DNA of 64,000 nt from Gamarada debralockiae (Eukaryota > Ascomycota > Leotiomycetes > Helotiales > Hyphodiscaceae): NCBI GenBank assembly GCA_002803225.1, contig NXFV01001622.1, positions 1 to 64,000 of the forward strand, read 5' to 3'. Positions 34,635 through 45,081 of this stretch are shown here, piece by piece (positions within the stretch are counted from its first letter, which is position 1; each line of letters begins with the position of its first letter). The notes beneath the pieces were generated by a model that saw only the letters and a list, made by a program, of their open reading frames with translations, was not told the DNA's origin and did not search any database. A program made the translations under genes and the position numbers.

Positions 34635-36895
34635 ATGTCTTCATCAACAAGCAATTCCTCCCTCGCAAGATCGCGCAGCTTGCGTTCAAACAGTCTCAAA
34701 CCCCCATCGTCCCTGAACCCCCGGCCAACTACCCCGGCTCCAGGACCGTCAAATGTTACTCTCTTCCTTACGAATTTGCGTCTTCTCGAGCTGGATCTAC
34801 GAGGTGACTGGCCTGATATCACTGCTGTGACATTTTCTACGAGCGCGCGGCAGGAGAACCAGAAGAAGCGGATACAATGTGTTGAATGGGCTCTGTACCA
34901 CCTCTTTGCCCTCTGGGACCCAGAAGAGACTCAAAATGTAGGTCTTGCTCATTCGCGGATTTAAATTTATGGTAATAACCTACTTTGCAGAAACTACAGC
35001 CATTCTTCCCTCCGCTTGAACCACTACAATCTCTCAACCTCCGAGCGGCCCTTTTCCGATGTCTCGACCAAGCCAAGAAGAATGGAGTCCTAGGAAGGGA
35101 TACGGTTTTGAGGAAAACGATGCTTGATGAATGCAAGGGCGAGAGATTGGAAGAAGTACTGGCTATTTTCTCGAATGCGGTTCTCAAAAAGGTGCTGCAA
35201 GAGGAAGATTCGGAACATCACAAAGCAATTGCGCGACAGTTGGCATACGAAAATTTCTCTTACACTGGCGAACGGACTGTATTATCAGCATTGATATTGG
35301 CGCACAAAGTATCGCTTGGCAATCATTTACGAGGGAAGGAGGATTCAAGAGCCAAATACCGCGACTTCTCCAACCTTCTTGATCTGAACGATCGCCGAAT
35401 AGTCCGCCGCCATGAGCAATTGAAGGAAGTGATCAAGGAACAAGGCCCACGAGAAAAATTATCAAACAGGGAGGCTGGCGCGTTACAGGATCAAGTGCAA
35501 AGAAATTGGTCTGGCAGTGACGAGTGGTTGGAAACAATCCTGTACGGGGACAGCAGATTTAGTCAAGATGGACTTCTAGCAACACCATTTGAGCGAGTCT
35601 GGAAGCATGTCGAGAATAGCAGTATTGGTGATATCGAAGGCAGGCAAGGCGTTGGCCTGCTCGAGCAGCTTGATGCGCGGGTCAGAGATCAGGAAAATCG
35701 ATTGGCAAGATGGCAAGATTTTGGAAGGACTTTATCCGCGGCACGTCCTGGTTCTCCTTCCAAGAAGAAGGATCCTGAGGCAAAGCAAACGAAGATCGAT
35801 CTTGGATTCAACAAACATGAGGATTTACAGATTGGTCGAACCAATGCGAAGGCTATAGGGAACACATCCACAGTGTCTCTCGATGAGTACACCCACCTCA
35901 TTGAGAAAATGAGGACGGAACTTTTGGAAGTTGGAAAACCGCAGGTCCGACATACGCTCACTCCAAGACAGAGCCTGCGTCCCGAGAAGCCACTACCTAC
36001 AGTGAGCTCTCCTCCTGTATCCAAACCCGAATCTCCATCCGGGAAAGATGAAGATTGGTCTTCAGCAAGTGACACCGACGAGCCGTCCCTTGGTTTCAAC
36101 ACTAGGAAATCTACATCCCAGACTCCGCCGTCTGAAGTTCTCCTGAGTGAACCCCAGAGCAAAGAAGTTATCTCAGAACTTCCATCCAAGGCGAGACCAG
36201 GTGCTGCCGCGCCTAAAGTTACCACCGACCCAAGGAAAGAAGTCGAGTCCAAGCCCTCACGAGAGCCAGCGCCCATCCAGAAAGAGCGCTCTCCATCACC
36301 AAAACATCTGGCTCGCACTCCTCCACCAATCGAAGTTCCCAAGCCAAACGACTCCGAATCAGATCTCGCAGATCAAATCCTCAACTCCATGTCTGCCGCA
36401 TCACCCTCGCCCAAGAAGCAACGCCATACCCTGTCCCTAGCAGAGCGTACCCGCCTCTCTATGTCCCGTGCCTCGCACTCCCAATACTCCGACCTGCACG
36501 ATGACTGCGATAACCTTGCTGATCTTCCTCGGCTTTCCATCCGGCCCAAACCGCCTCACCGCGCTAGCTCATCAGCATCACCCGAGGACGACAAGCACGC
36601 CAATCTAATCGAGCGGACGAGAAAAAGTATGGCGGGTTTTGAAGCCGCGCAAAAGAAAGCACAGCTAGAACGAAGGAGGAGCGTCAAGGATGCAAAAAAG
36701 AAACAGAGAGAGTCGAGCTACTTTCCTAGGTTGGAGGAGGAAGAGGTGGTGACTACACCTGGCATTGATAAGCAAGAGTTGATGGAAGGTGACCCAGATT
36801 ATGAGAGTGTGTTTATGAGTCGCCCGAAGATTAAGACGAGTCCGGCTGTTAGTCCTACGCGGACTTGGGGTGATGAGGATGGGTTGGGTGACTGA
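34635..36895 (+). CDS. HAUS6-like augmin complex subunit, 735 aa
   Basis: Augmin recruits gamma-tubulin to existing spindle microtubules to branch new ones. Two exons, 34635-34937 and 34991-36895 (2208 nt); intron GTAGGT..GCAG, 53 nt. Residues 1-45 are Ser/Pro-rich. The HAUS6 N-terminal domain spans about 48-330, with blocks FLTNLRLLELDLRGDWPDI, RIQCVEWALYHLFALWDP and LNLRAALFRCLDQAKKNG, and ERLEEVLAIFSNAVLKKVL further on. A helical stretch with a likely coiled coil ends near residue 330. The C-terminal half is disordered, rich in Ser/Pro/Lys, with two similar motifs LAERTRLSMSR and LIERTRKSMAG about 65 residues apart that may be a repeated binding or phosphorylation site. Assignment rests on remembered family blocks. 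Confidence 0.8.
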
Positions 36896-37675
36896 GTGCG
36901 TTAGCATAGACCGGTCTTGGAATCGGACTGACGGCGAAAGGCTTTGGAATAACATACTTTGAATGAGACGTGACTTCTACAATGGATTAGTGTATCCACA
37001 AAGTGCTTTGCGCAGCTCATTTTCCTCCTCCAGACCTTGCCTCGTTCCTCGAACAGAGATCTAAGCACCAGTACGGCTAATGAGCAAAGATTCCTATTTT
37101 TGGAAATCGAAAAGTGATTCCGATAAAATCACTGTGTGAAGTTGCACTTAGAAATCCTCTCCCGTCAATCAACGGAACGTACTCGCAAAAGTATGTCCTT
37201 TCAAAGTTTAAATTATGGATTTAGACCAAAAATCCAGCTCGTATCGACTCACCTCATCCTACGTAAATCTCAGCATCACAAGGCTGAGTCCTGTCGGCAG
37301 TTCAGGGCATTTCGCTTCGTGATTGGCCGCGAACCTGGTCCCTGCATGAAGATCTTCACTCCCTTACCAAAAAAGGGTAGTTTGTGCCACTACCAATATA
37401 GCGCCGTACCCGTTCGATGGAATCACGAGCTTCTCGTATCGTACTCCGTCATACAGTGTACAAAGAGCACGATTTCAGAATCAGCTCGGAATATTCACCA
37501 GCCAGCGCTCGTGTAGTTATCCCTAACTGGATCAAATACGAAGGTATACGCAAAGCTCGAGATATATAAGTCTGCGCTCTATGCGCTGTCAATCATTCAG
37601 ATCCATTCAATCAACCAATCCATTTCCACCCGCATTCAAAACCTCACTCCAAATATCCCAAAGATCACAACCAAA
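36896..37675. other. Intergenic, promoter of small secreted protein
   Basis: The 126-codon frame at 37136-37516 has no recognisable domain and is not called. The last 120 nt form the promoter and leader of the gene at 37676. Confidence 0.4.
37563..37570 (+). promoter_or_regulatory. TATA box of small secreted protein gene
   Basis: TATATAAG lies 113 nt before the ATG at 37676. A pyrimidine/adenine-rich leader (CAATCCATTTCC, then ACAACCAAAATG) follows, as in strongly expressed fungal genes. Confidence 0.55.
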
Positions 37676-38113
37676 ATGCATTCCTCAGTCCTCACCCTCG
37701 CATCTCTCCTCATCACAGCTCTCGCCCTGCCCCAAGGCCCAGTCCAATCCGGTCCCGGTCCCTGGTACGTCACAAATTACAATCCCGGCTGCGGGACCTC
37801 GCCTGCGGGGTGCGCATATAGCTTCGATATCTCGTACACGCCTCCCTACAGCTCCGATCCATCGATCACTGAACCGGCATTCTCCACATCCTGTACGGGC
37901 ACGGATATTCAGGGAGGCTATAAGGCTTGTGCTGATGCGAGCGTGAGCTCGAACGATGAGCCGGGACAGGGAATGAGTATGCTGTTTGTGCAGCATGTGT
38001 ATATGCAGGGAGAAACGAGGTATACGATAACGGGAAACTACACGATTACGGAGTTAGAGACTGATGGGCAGAGTTTTGTGATTGTGCCTAGTGCTATTAC
38101 CGTTGTTGCTTAG
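37676..38113 (+). CDS. Small secreted protein, 145 aa, four Cys
   Basis: Single exon. MHSSVLTLASLLITALALP is a classic signal peptide, with cleavage probably just before or after the LP. The mature part begins QGPVQSGPGPWYVTNYNPGC and is rich in Tyr, Ser, Thr and Gly. Its four Cys (GCGTSPAGCAY, STSCTG, YKACAD) could form two disulphides. The second half alternates hydrophobic and polar residues (YTITGNYTITELET), suggesting a beta sandwich. One NYT sequon is present. TATA box and leader context point to real expression. I do not recognise the family with confidence; a host-interaction effector or allergen-like beta protein are possibilities. Confidence 0.8.
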   Translation: MHSSVLTLASLLITALALPQGPVQSGPGPWYVTNYNPGCGTSPAGCAYSFDISYTPPYSSDPSITEPAFSTSCTGTDIQGGYKACADASVSSNDEPGQGMSMLFVQHVYMQGETRYTITGNYTITELETDGQSFVIVPSAITVVA

Positions 38114-39460
38114 GGGTGGAGTGGATTGAAAGGAGGATCGGGAGGGGAGGTTCTGTTATTTGGAGGGGAAATATAAAAGGACTTCACAAACAGCAGTTAT
38201 GGAAATCCAATTGTTGGAGAAAGGGTTATGTTTGACGTGAGTCCGATTCAATATGTGCAGTCATATCTCTCTGAGGTGACTATGTGAGCGTTCCAAGACC
38301 CAAAATCAGTGTGTATCCAAGCCAGTACATATCAAAATCCCTTTTTCCAGTGTGTGCACCCAACCCTCTCCGCGCACTCTCTACTCAATGTCTCTATTAG
38401 AACCACCAAAGCGATGTCCCTCCAACCACTTCCGAATGCCCTCAGTCCCCAAAATCTACCGAATCCGGATGTGTCCGCACACGGAGGGGGTTGGAATTGA
38501 AGTCATGGATACAGCTGTTGCCACTTGCATTCGTAATGCAGGATGGCTTGATATGAATATCCATGCATAAGCCGAGGTTTGTACACTTTCCGTCTATGAC
38601 GAAGGATGGGCAGAGATGGTTGTTGAAGGGACTATTTGGGGATGTTTCATCAGATGTAGGTTAGTGACATTGGGCACACATTGCATAGTCTGTCGGAGAC
38701 GGACGACAGCTTATAGCCTACGATGCTCCAGGGATCGAAGGATAGGGTGGAAGGTTGGGCGGCGTGGGTGGAAGCAGACGAGCTTTCTTGAGCGGTGGCT
38801 CGTGCTTCGGAAGATTAAGATAAACGAGTTTTTTTCATCATCGTGGGTAGGAGGTCTAGTCGCAGCAGTGGTAACGGAGGAGATAACCTAGATGGGTGAG
38901 TTTTGTTCGGGTAAAATACAGAGTTGGGAAAGTTTAGGCTGCGCAGCAGGAAGAGGACCTGCCAGGACTCAACTTCAGCCTTCGAAGGGCTGGCTGCTCC
39001 TGTCTATCAAAGTCAAAGCAGTAACACTGACCTTGACTCCTGGTCATAAAATTTAGACAAAGTCTAGTTGGTGAATTTTGGTAACGTACTCTTCTCGCCT
39101 GAGGTTTTTGTATCTCCTGTGGAGTCAAAGCTTCCAGCTCGCTTCTGGTGATTATTTTTCTGCTTCATAGTGGGATCCATGGTTGTTTTTCTTGATTTGT
39201 ATTGATGCAGTGAACCTTATGGGTAGTTTCGAGGCGCCAGAAGATGCGGAAGGCTGAAGTGGCGTTGGATTACGAAAGTTGACCTGTCAGGTGGAGATAA
39301 GTGACCAAGGTATTGTACAGGCTAGCCGCGACTCTAACAATATCTCCTCCCCCTCAAACCCTACTTTAAAATACCCTAAAACGCTTAAAAATTTGATATA
39401 AAGAAAGCCGCAAAGCGGGCGCGTTAAATATAACGCAGGAACGCAGCAGCCCTTCACTTA
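38114..39460. other. Intergenic
   Basis: No gene supported. At 39421-39436 a short palindrome GCGTTA-AATA-TAACGC sits just before the Harbinger remnant. Confidence 0.4.
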
Positions 39461-39963
39461 GGCCTTGTTTGGGAAAAATAACCTGACTAGATTACAACAA
39501 TAATCTAAGTTGAGATTAAATAAGCAAAACACTTTATAGATTATTCTTATTTAGATTAATCTTTTAATAATATACCATACAAATAAATAAATGCTCTTTT
39601 TCACAGATTATTTAAAAAATAACCGTGTCTTCAGCCTTATCCTTTACCTCCGGCCCACTAAAAACTATTATTCTTATATGTCACACCTCTAATACCTTAT
39701 CCTGTACTATATTATACACAATACATCTTTTAGAAAGCCTTAATCTTGAAGACATAAATTCCAACAATTGCAATTGGTGTAGTGCTTTAAGGGATGAGAA
39801 AACACTTTGCTTGACCGGTCAATCTAGACGCGAATATCTTAATGAACTGTTATCTAGCAGCCTTAAACTTATCTACGGAGTCTTGCGTATGAAAAGAGAG
39901 ACTTTTTATAGACTTTGCCAATGGTTTCAAAGCAACGCTCTAAACGCAGGCTCGGTTAGGTAG
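39461..39963 (+). mobile_element. PIF/Harbinger-type DNA transposon, 5' remnant
   Basis: The left end reads GGCCTTGTTTGGG, like Harbinger/Tourist terminal repeats, directly after TTA, the three-base target-site duplication of this superfamily. An AT-rich leader is followed by a frame (39625-39963) ending in LTGQSRREYLNELLSSS, IYGVLRMKRETFYRLCQWF and QSNAL. These are the conserved N-terminal blocks of fungal Harbinger transposases, upstream of the DDE catalytic domain. The catalytic domain and right terminal repeat are missing, so the element is truncated and immobile. Confidence 0.6.
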
Positions 39964-39979
39964 CTAGGGGAAGGTCAGC

Positions 39980-40560
39980 TATGCTTATGAGGACAGCTTC
40001 TGTTCTTCTTCTGTACAAAGAGTATCTCCCAGCGTTTGGGTCTCTAAAGTACTCCCCAGAATCTTCTTTGAGTCGCTTCGTGCTTGGTGATAGGGACCAC
40101 AGCGGTGGCGACCCTTGACGGATTCTGCTGTCAGTTTCATTTTCTAAACTCGCCTTGAGAATCCATACCTATGACCAAAATTGTAGGATACTCTAGATAA
40201 TCAAGCAAGTTGTATGAGGCTAGGTAGCACACTTCTCAATCATTGGTGTGTTCTCTACTTTCGTAAGATCAGAAATGTTGATTGCTATAACTAACTTGCC
40301 GGAAGGCTAATCAGGTTTATCTTTCCTGACTTTGTTGTATTTAGAACCGCCACGATAAGAGCCTTTTCCTCCGCGTTGCTGCGAACCCATGTACCGCCCA
40401 TTGCCTCTGGTTGTATATACTAACATAATGGGAGTGTCAAGTTCGACCTGAGAATTTGAGGCTAACAAAAGCTCATCTAGGATAGATGTCACTGGCTTGC
40501 AAAAGCTTCGAATTTGTGTTCAAGAGAGGGAGTTCCTCACTTGTCTTTGGCCCATCGAAT
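39980..40560 (-). mobile_element. Ty1/Copia-type gag relic
   Basis: The minus frame 40492-40307 (MTSILDELLLASNSQVEL, then RGNGRYMGSQQRGGKG and SKYNKVRKDKPD) resembles the end of a Copia gag just before the zinc knuckle, where Gly/Arg/Lys-rich sequence precedes WxxGKC. Here the tryptophan codon is replaced by TAG and the knuckle is lost. Coding-like fragments with stops continue to about 39990. No LTRs identified. Confidence 0.45.
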
Positions 40561-41052
40561 TTATGGGGAGATTACTTATCGAGGCCCAGCTCGAGGCCGC
40601 TGGCCTAACGGTTTTTCTTTTCCCTAGAATTAAAGGGCACATGTGAGGCGCGGAAATCAAGATGGAGAAAGAAGGCTTCACTAGACTTCATTCATTATTT
40701 AAGGCTCTTGCAATATGGTCACGTGACCGACGAGAAGTAAGGAGAATGCGGTTGGATTATTAAGGCTGTAAAGATACTGGAGATACTAACGAACAAACCA
40801 AGTATAGTAGTCTGTACTTATAGACAGAAATCCCCTTATGAATTATAGAACACGTCACGCTGCTCAAGTGAGCTGTGAGCCATGTGATGCCATGTGACAC
40901 CATGTGACTCAGCAGGCATCAGAGACACTAGCTATCTGCCTAGAACCAGAGTCACAGATTCCTCATTTCCAACAAAGGCCAATTGCAATTGAAATCCGTC
41001 CATTTTATTCGCTATGCGAGTGAAGGTTTTTGCGACAGCTTTACAAAGGGTG
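40561..41052. other. Intergenic
   Basis: No gene. Contains a GTCACGTGAC palindrome at about 40718 and the near-repeats CATGTGATGCCATGTGACACCATG at about 40880. Confidence 0.4.
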
Positions 41053-43093
41053 TCACGTAGGGAGACTACCAATCGGCACTGGTGCCATGAAAATGACCAA
41101 AACTGCTGCGTAGGCAGCTGTCGACGCAACAATTTCGAATCTTGATCCCCCAAGAAACAAAATTAGCACACTAAAGACGATGGTAAAAGCCGTGAGGGCC
41201 CCAAGCTGCATGTTTGTCAGCCTAGCAAAGGTGTCCAAGTTTTGGGACGTTGCAACCAGGTCTCCTATCAGCTTGAGAGTCCAAACGGCGATAAGCATGA
41301 AGGCCATTATAATGACTAGAACCGTCACAGTAATGGCAAGGCTAACTTTACTTTCAGAAATTACCTTTCGGTCAGGGGTTGAAATTTCTTGTCCTAGGTA
41401 GCATTAGCGTGCGCGAGGAAAAGACTTGAATCAGCAAAGGGGAGCTGCGACGCACCTGAAACCATGATTTTAATGAATTAGAATTAGCGAAGGAGTTAGA
41501 GAGCCAACGTAACAAGACAGGTTGTTCGTTGATGTCAGGGTTCAACACTATGAGATCCTTCTTATTGTCAAGCAGTCCCTGACTGCCGTTGAGAAATTGG
41601 GGGGCACCACTGCCGAACCGGGAATTGATACACTCCGCCGCATTGTCGACGGTACGAGCGATTGGTCGTTCGAACTCCTGCAACTTGTGCTGATGAGCGA
41701 GGGCCTCGTCTAATTCAATCCCATCAGCTTCAGAGATCAGCTTCAAGCATAGTCTAGGTACTTACAATATTCGTTGATCGCTATTCTCAGGGCTTGAGCC
41801 ACTTCCCACCTCTCTCTCATCTTCCCAATCCAGATGTCTGACATATCAAATGGCCAAGGCTTTCCAGAGCTATACTCGTCCCAGCTTCTTCTTCGTGCCC
41901 ACATCTTCTCAGCTCGTCCGAAAATCTCAAAGTCTTCCCATGATCGCACTGCAAGGGTAATAGCCAAAGAAGGTGGTGCTCGTCGTAGCCTCAGCTGCTT
42001 AAGGCCCTCATGATCTGGTTGCCAATTCTTCAGATGTCGTTCGAAATGATCTTCCAGAATACGGATGCGTTGTTGGAACATTTGGATAATGTGAGGACCA
42101 CTTCTCGAGGCCAAAACTGTCTCGCTGCTTTTACAAGTCTGGCGGAAGGCATCAAAACACATGCAAATGGTATCTGCCCCAGCATTTGCTTGGGAGATCT
42201 TAGCCGTCTCGGTAATATCACAAAAGTAATCTGGAAGGATCTGGAGAGAGTGCGGTCGTTGATAGGCACAATTTGTGTGCAGGACAAAGTCTTCTGGCAC
42301 TCCAGAAGCGATTCGAGGGCCTCTATCTGTCACAGGGCCCCAGAACAGGTCCTGTGGAAGTGATGGTAATTTTTGAATCGAATTTCTGCTACCGTGTTCG
42401 AGAGTTTCCAAAACAGCATGTATCTGGGCATATTGATTCGCCGGCGCTTGCATCTCCTGGTCTGCACTGAGGTCTGATATTGCAGTTGTTTCATTTGGGA
42501 TCGAAATAGCTGTCGGATATGTGTATTCCGCGGTTCTCTCTGCTTGGGCAGAAGATGACGGGTTGTTCAAGGATTGTGCATATCTATGCAGCTCAACATT
42601 GAGGGAAAGTAGACAGCTGAGGCGCTCCCGAAGTTGATCAAGATTCTCTTTGGAGGGCTGAAAGCATAGATCAATCAGGTCGACACCGCGTTCTTCAACA
42701 TCGGTATCAGTTTGTCTGAATCGATACTTGTAGTCTTCCCTATCCAAATGAGTCTGCTTTTCTTGAAGAGCAGCAACCCGACTTTGCAAGTAAAGCAAGT
42801 TCCTTGTAGACGACCGATGAAATATCTTAAAGATATCCGAGGCCTTGTCGTTATTCCCAGTAACAGAAGACCATGCTGCTACTTTTGGAAAGCCATCCAA
42901 CAGTTTTGAAGCTTCCAAGGGTCCTTTTTCGGGGTCCTTGAAAGCAGATAAGGCTGTTAGATTGCGCTGAAGACTCTAGCATGGGATTAGCGTGTGATAA
43001 TGTGAGATAATCTTCGAGAATACTTACTGCGAGTGGCACGCTTGTCTCAGAAGTCGCTCTGCTTTCAAGTCTTGGTCCTTCGGAGGTCATCAT
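41053..43093 (-). CDS. DUF6594-type membrane protein, 624 aa
   Basis: Fungal family of unknown function with a soluble helical region and C-terminal membrane spans. Exons: 43093-43028, 42975-41766, 41709-41452 and 41393-41053 (1875 nt). Seen blocks: LLDGFPKVAAWSSV and RSSTRNLLYLQSRVAALQ near the start, KLQEFERPIARTVDNAAEC before the spans, and three C-terminal helices (VSLAITVTVLVIIMAFML; FTIVFSVLILFLGG; STAAYAAVLVIFMAP). Intron 1 ends GCTAG and intron 2 joins INEY to YEALAHQHK. The third intron is awkward: the consensus donor GTGCGT at 41455 breaks the frame, whereas GTCGCA at 41451 keeps it, so use of a weak donor or a small indel must be assumed. A long acidic linker (about 120-190) is atypical. 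Confidence 0.8.
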
Positions 43094-44139
43094 AAGATTT
43101 TATGTGAGCGGAAATACTTTCACTGAGGCGGGAGGAGACTCCAGTTTATGAAAGTTGACAAGGTGTTCTGGCGGCCTCAGCTGAAAAGCCACCAAAAGAT
43201 TTCGCCCATCTATTGGTACAAGCTCACCAAACAGATGTTGGCTGCAAGACGGAAGCATAAGATGCGGTGATGCCTCGCCGAGATGATTTTTGAGAAACAT
43301 ATCGAATAATGACCTCGGACGGGGCTTCCCGCGAGGCTGTAAATCCTCGTCAGAGAACAGAGCAACCTGCATCGCGAGGATCGGGATACTGCAAAGATGC
43401 CCGACTCACAGTCTGGCAGAATACGCGGAAAAATGTCCGTGCGCCCCATCCAGTCGCGCTAGGCGTGACAGCTCTACAATGGGGAACTTACGAGAGGGAG
43501 ACGCTTGTAGAAGGTGCATTATCACGAAGACTAAGCTAAGGAAAGAAGGAAGAGCGTTGTGTAAGAAGCTGACTTTTAAATACAAAAGTAGTAGAGCGGT
43601 AGTAGGCAGCAATTCAACCTACACGTGATTATCACGTGACATATGCTTTAGGGCTGTCACAAAATAGGGCGAGTGTCTCGATGCTCGGATTCGCTATGGC
43701 CAGCTTCGTCCTTACTATCATTGCGTATTAAAGCTCCATTTGAGGCCTTTCGCATCATGCAGAGGCTGTCTGAGCCACAGCAGATATTGTAAGTGGCTCG
43801 AAGGACGGCTCTTGTGTCAAGCCCAGTTACATATTTCGATCTCATTGCAGATGAAAGTACAGGCTAATTGGCGGGGTTGACGCCTGGGGCATCACAGCCT
43901 ACAAGTCGCCACTGGACAAGACCTGCCACGTAGGGCCTGTGCGCTCCTTAACCTTCTCTCTAATAACTTATTCACGACAAATCTATATTCCAGCAGCTAC
44001 TCCGCTAATCTGCTTTTGTCTGCATTTGCGGACGTCGTTACTAGTTCTGCCTAGGCGAAAATTGACGAGGCCGTGTGGGCTTAACAGAATTACAATATTC
44101 AGACAAAGACAAAAGCCAACAGATTAACCCGAGACTTAC
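43094..44139. other. Intergenic, small ORFs only
   Basis: The minus frame 43372-43100 (90 codons, MQVALFSDEDLQPRGKP) ends just before the DUF6594 start and may be leader or a small gene; no domain seen. CACGTGAT and ATCACGTG face each other at 43622-43639. Confidence 0.35.
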
Positions 44140-44600
44140 TATTCCCTACGAAATATCCCTAATTTGCCTCTCTTGCAACCTCTATCAAAGGTGAATTTAT
44201 TACGCGTATCCCTATAGAGCATCACTTTCAATGACCTAGTCGAGCTGGCGAGAAATCAAACGAAGGGGAGGATATCAACAGGCAATATTCACTGCTATCC
44301 CGTTATCCTAGTCTCGCCGGGTGGGAATGAGACGGAAGCGCTCACTCTACATTTCGCTTTTCGAGAAGTCAAGATTCCTAACGACTGTGATAGAGCTGTT
44401 TCACTCTCTAGGCCAAGCCTCACTACAACTTGTCGGGCGTTGATATATATTGAACCCATGTTACTGACTTGTTCGCTCCGGTCAGGAAGATCGTATTGGT
44501 TAATACAAATAGTATCAATCCAGAAGATGCGTAAATGTCTGCACGTCTCAAGTGGCGTAGTGCTACACTCAAATTCTGGGTCACTGGTAATGTCGTGAGT
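44140..44600 (+). pseudogene. Possible heavily decayed HET-domain remnant
   Basis: Broken frames read like the middle of a HET domain. ETEALTLHFAFREVKIPNDC is followed by a RALIY word, then in another frame VNTNSINPEDA where WIDAICINQED is expected, a stop, and SARLKWRSATLKFWV where the domain normally has the MGEIYxxAxxVLVWLG block. Multiple stops and shifts. Recognition is from spacing and a few words only. Confidence 0.25.
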
Positions 44601-45081
44601 GAGCTAGCCTAGCGGCGTTGTTGATTTCGAGCAAGGTCTACTTCTCTGGGTTTGACCCTACATTACTAAGACTATTTCGGCATCTACAAAAAGTCGGAAC
44701 ATTCCCTAGATACTTTACTTGCTGAACCTAAATGTTGAGGATAAATTTCGAAATTTCGAATCGAAATTTCGAAGAAGCAAGGATACTTCCCAGGGAGACT
44801 AATACTACGCTAAACCGAGTCCGTGTATACGAGTACGGGAGCCCGCAGATCTCTCGCGTAAGCGCTAAGCTTGGACGACAAGGGAAGAAACGGAAATCAA
44901 ATAAGTTTCCTCGCTGTGTCATTGAAAAGAAAATTAGCACTAGCATCTATCATCATTGCCACTACACGGACAGGAAGTCTTTTATGACCTTTAGCTGCCA
45001 TTCAATCTGTACATCATAGGGAGAGACAACTTGCGGGAACTCCCCAACTTTTCGTCCGTCCACTTGCTTCATCCTATCATT
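44601..45081. other. P450 5' flank
   Basis: No gene. The frame upstream of 45082 is open from 45031 but lacks an ATG. Confidence 0.4.

Noticed and set aside
37136..37516. Plus-strand ORF of 126 codons
   Set aside because: Basic, low-complexity content without motif; lies in the promoter region of the secreted protein gene.
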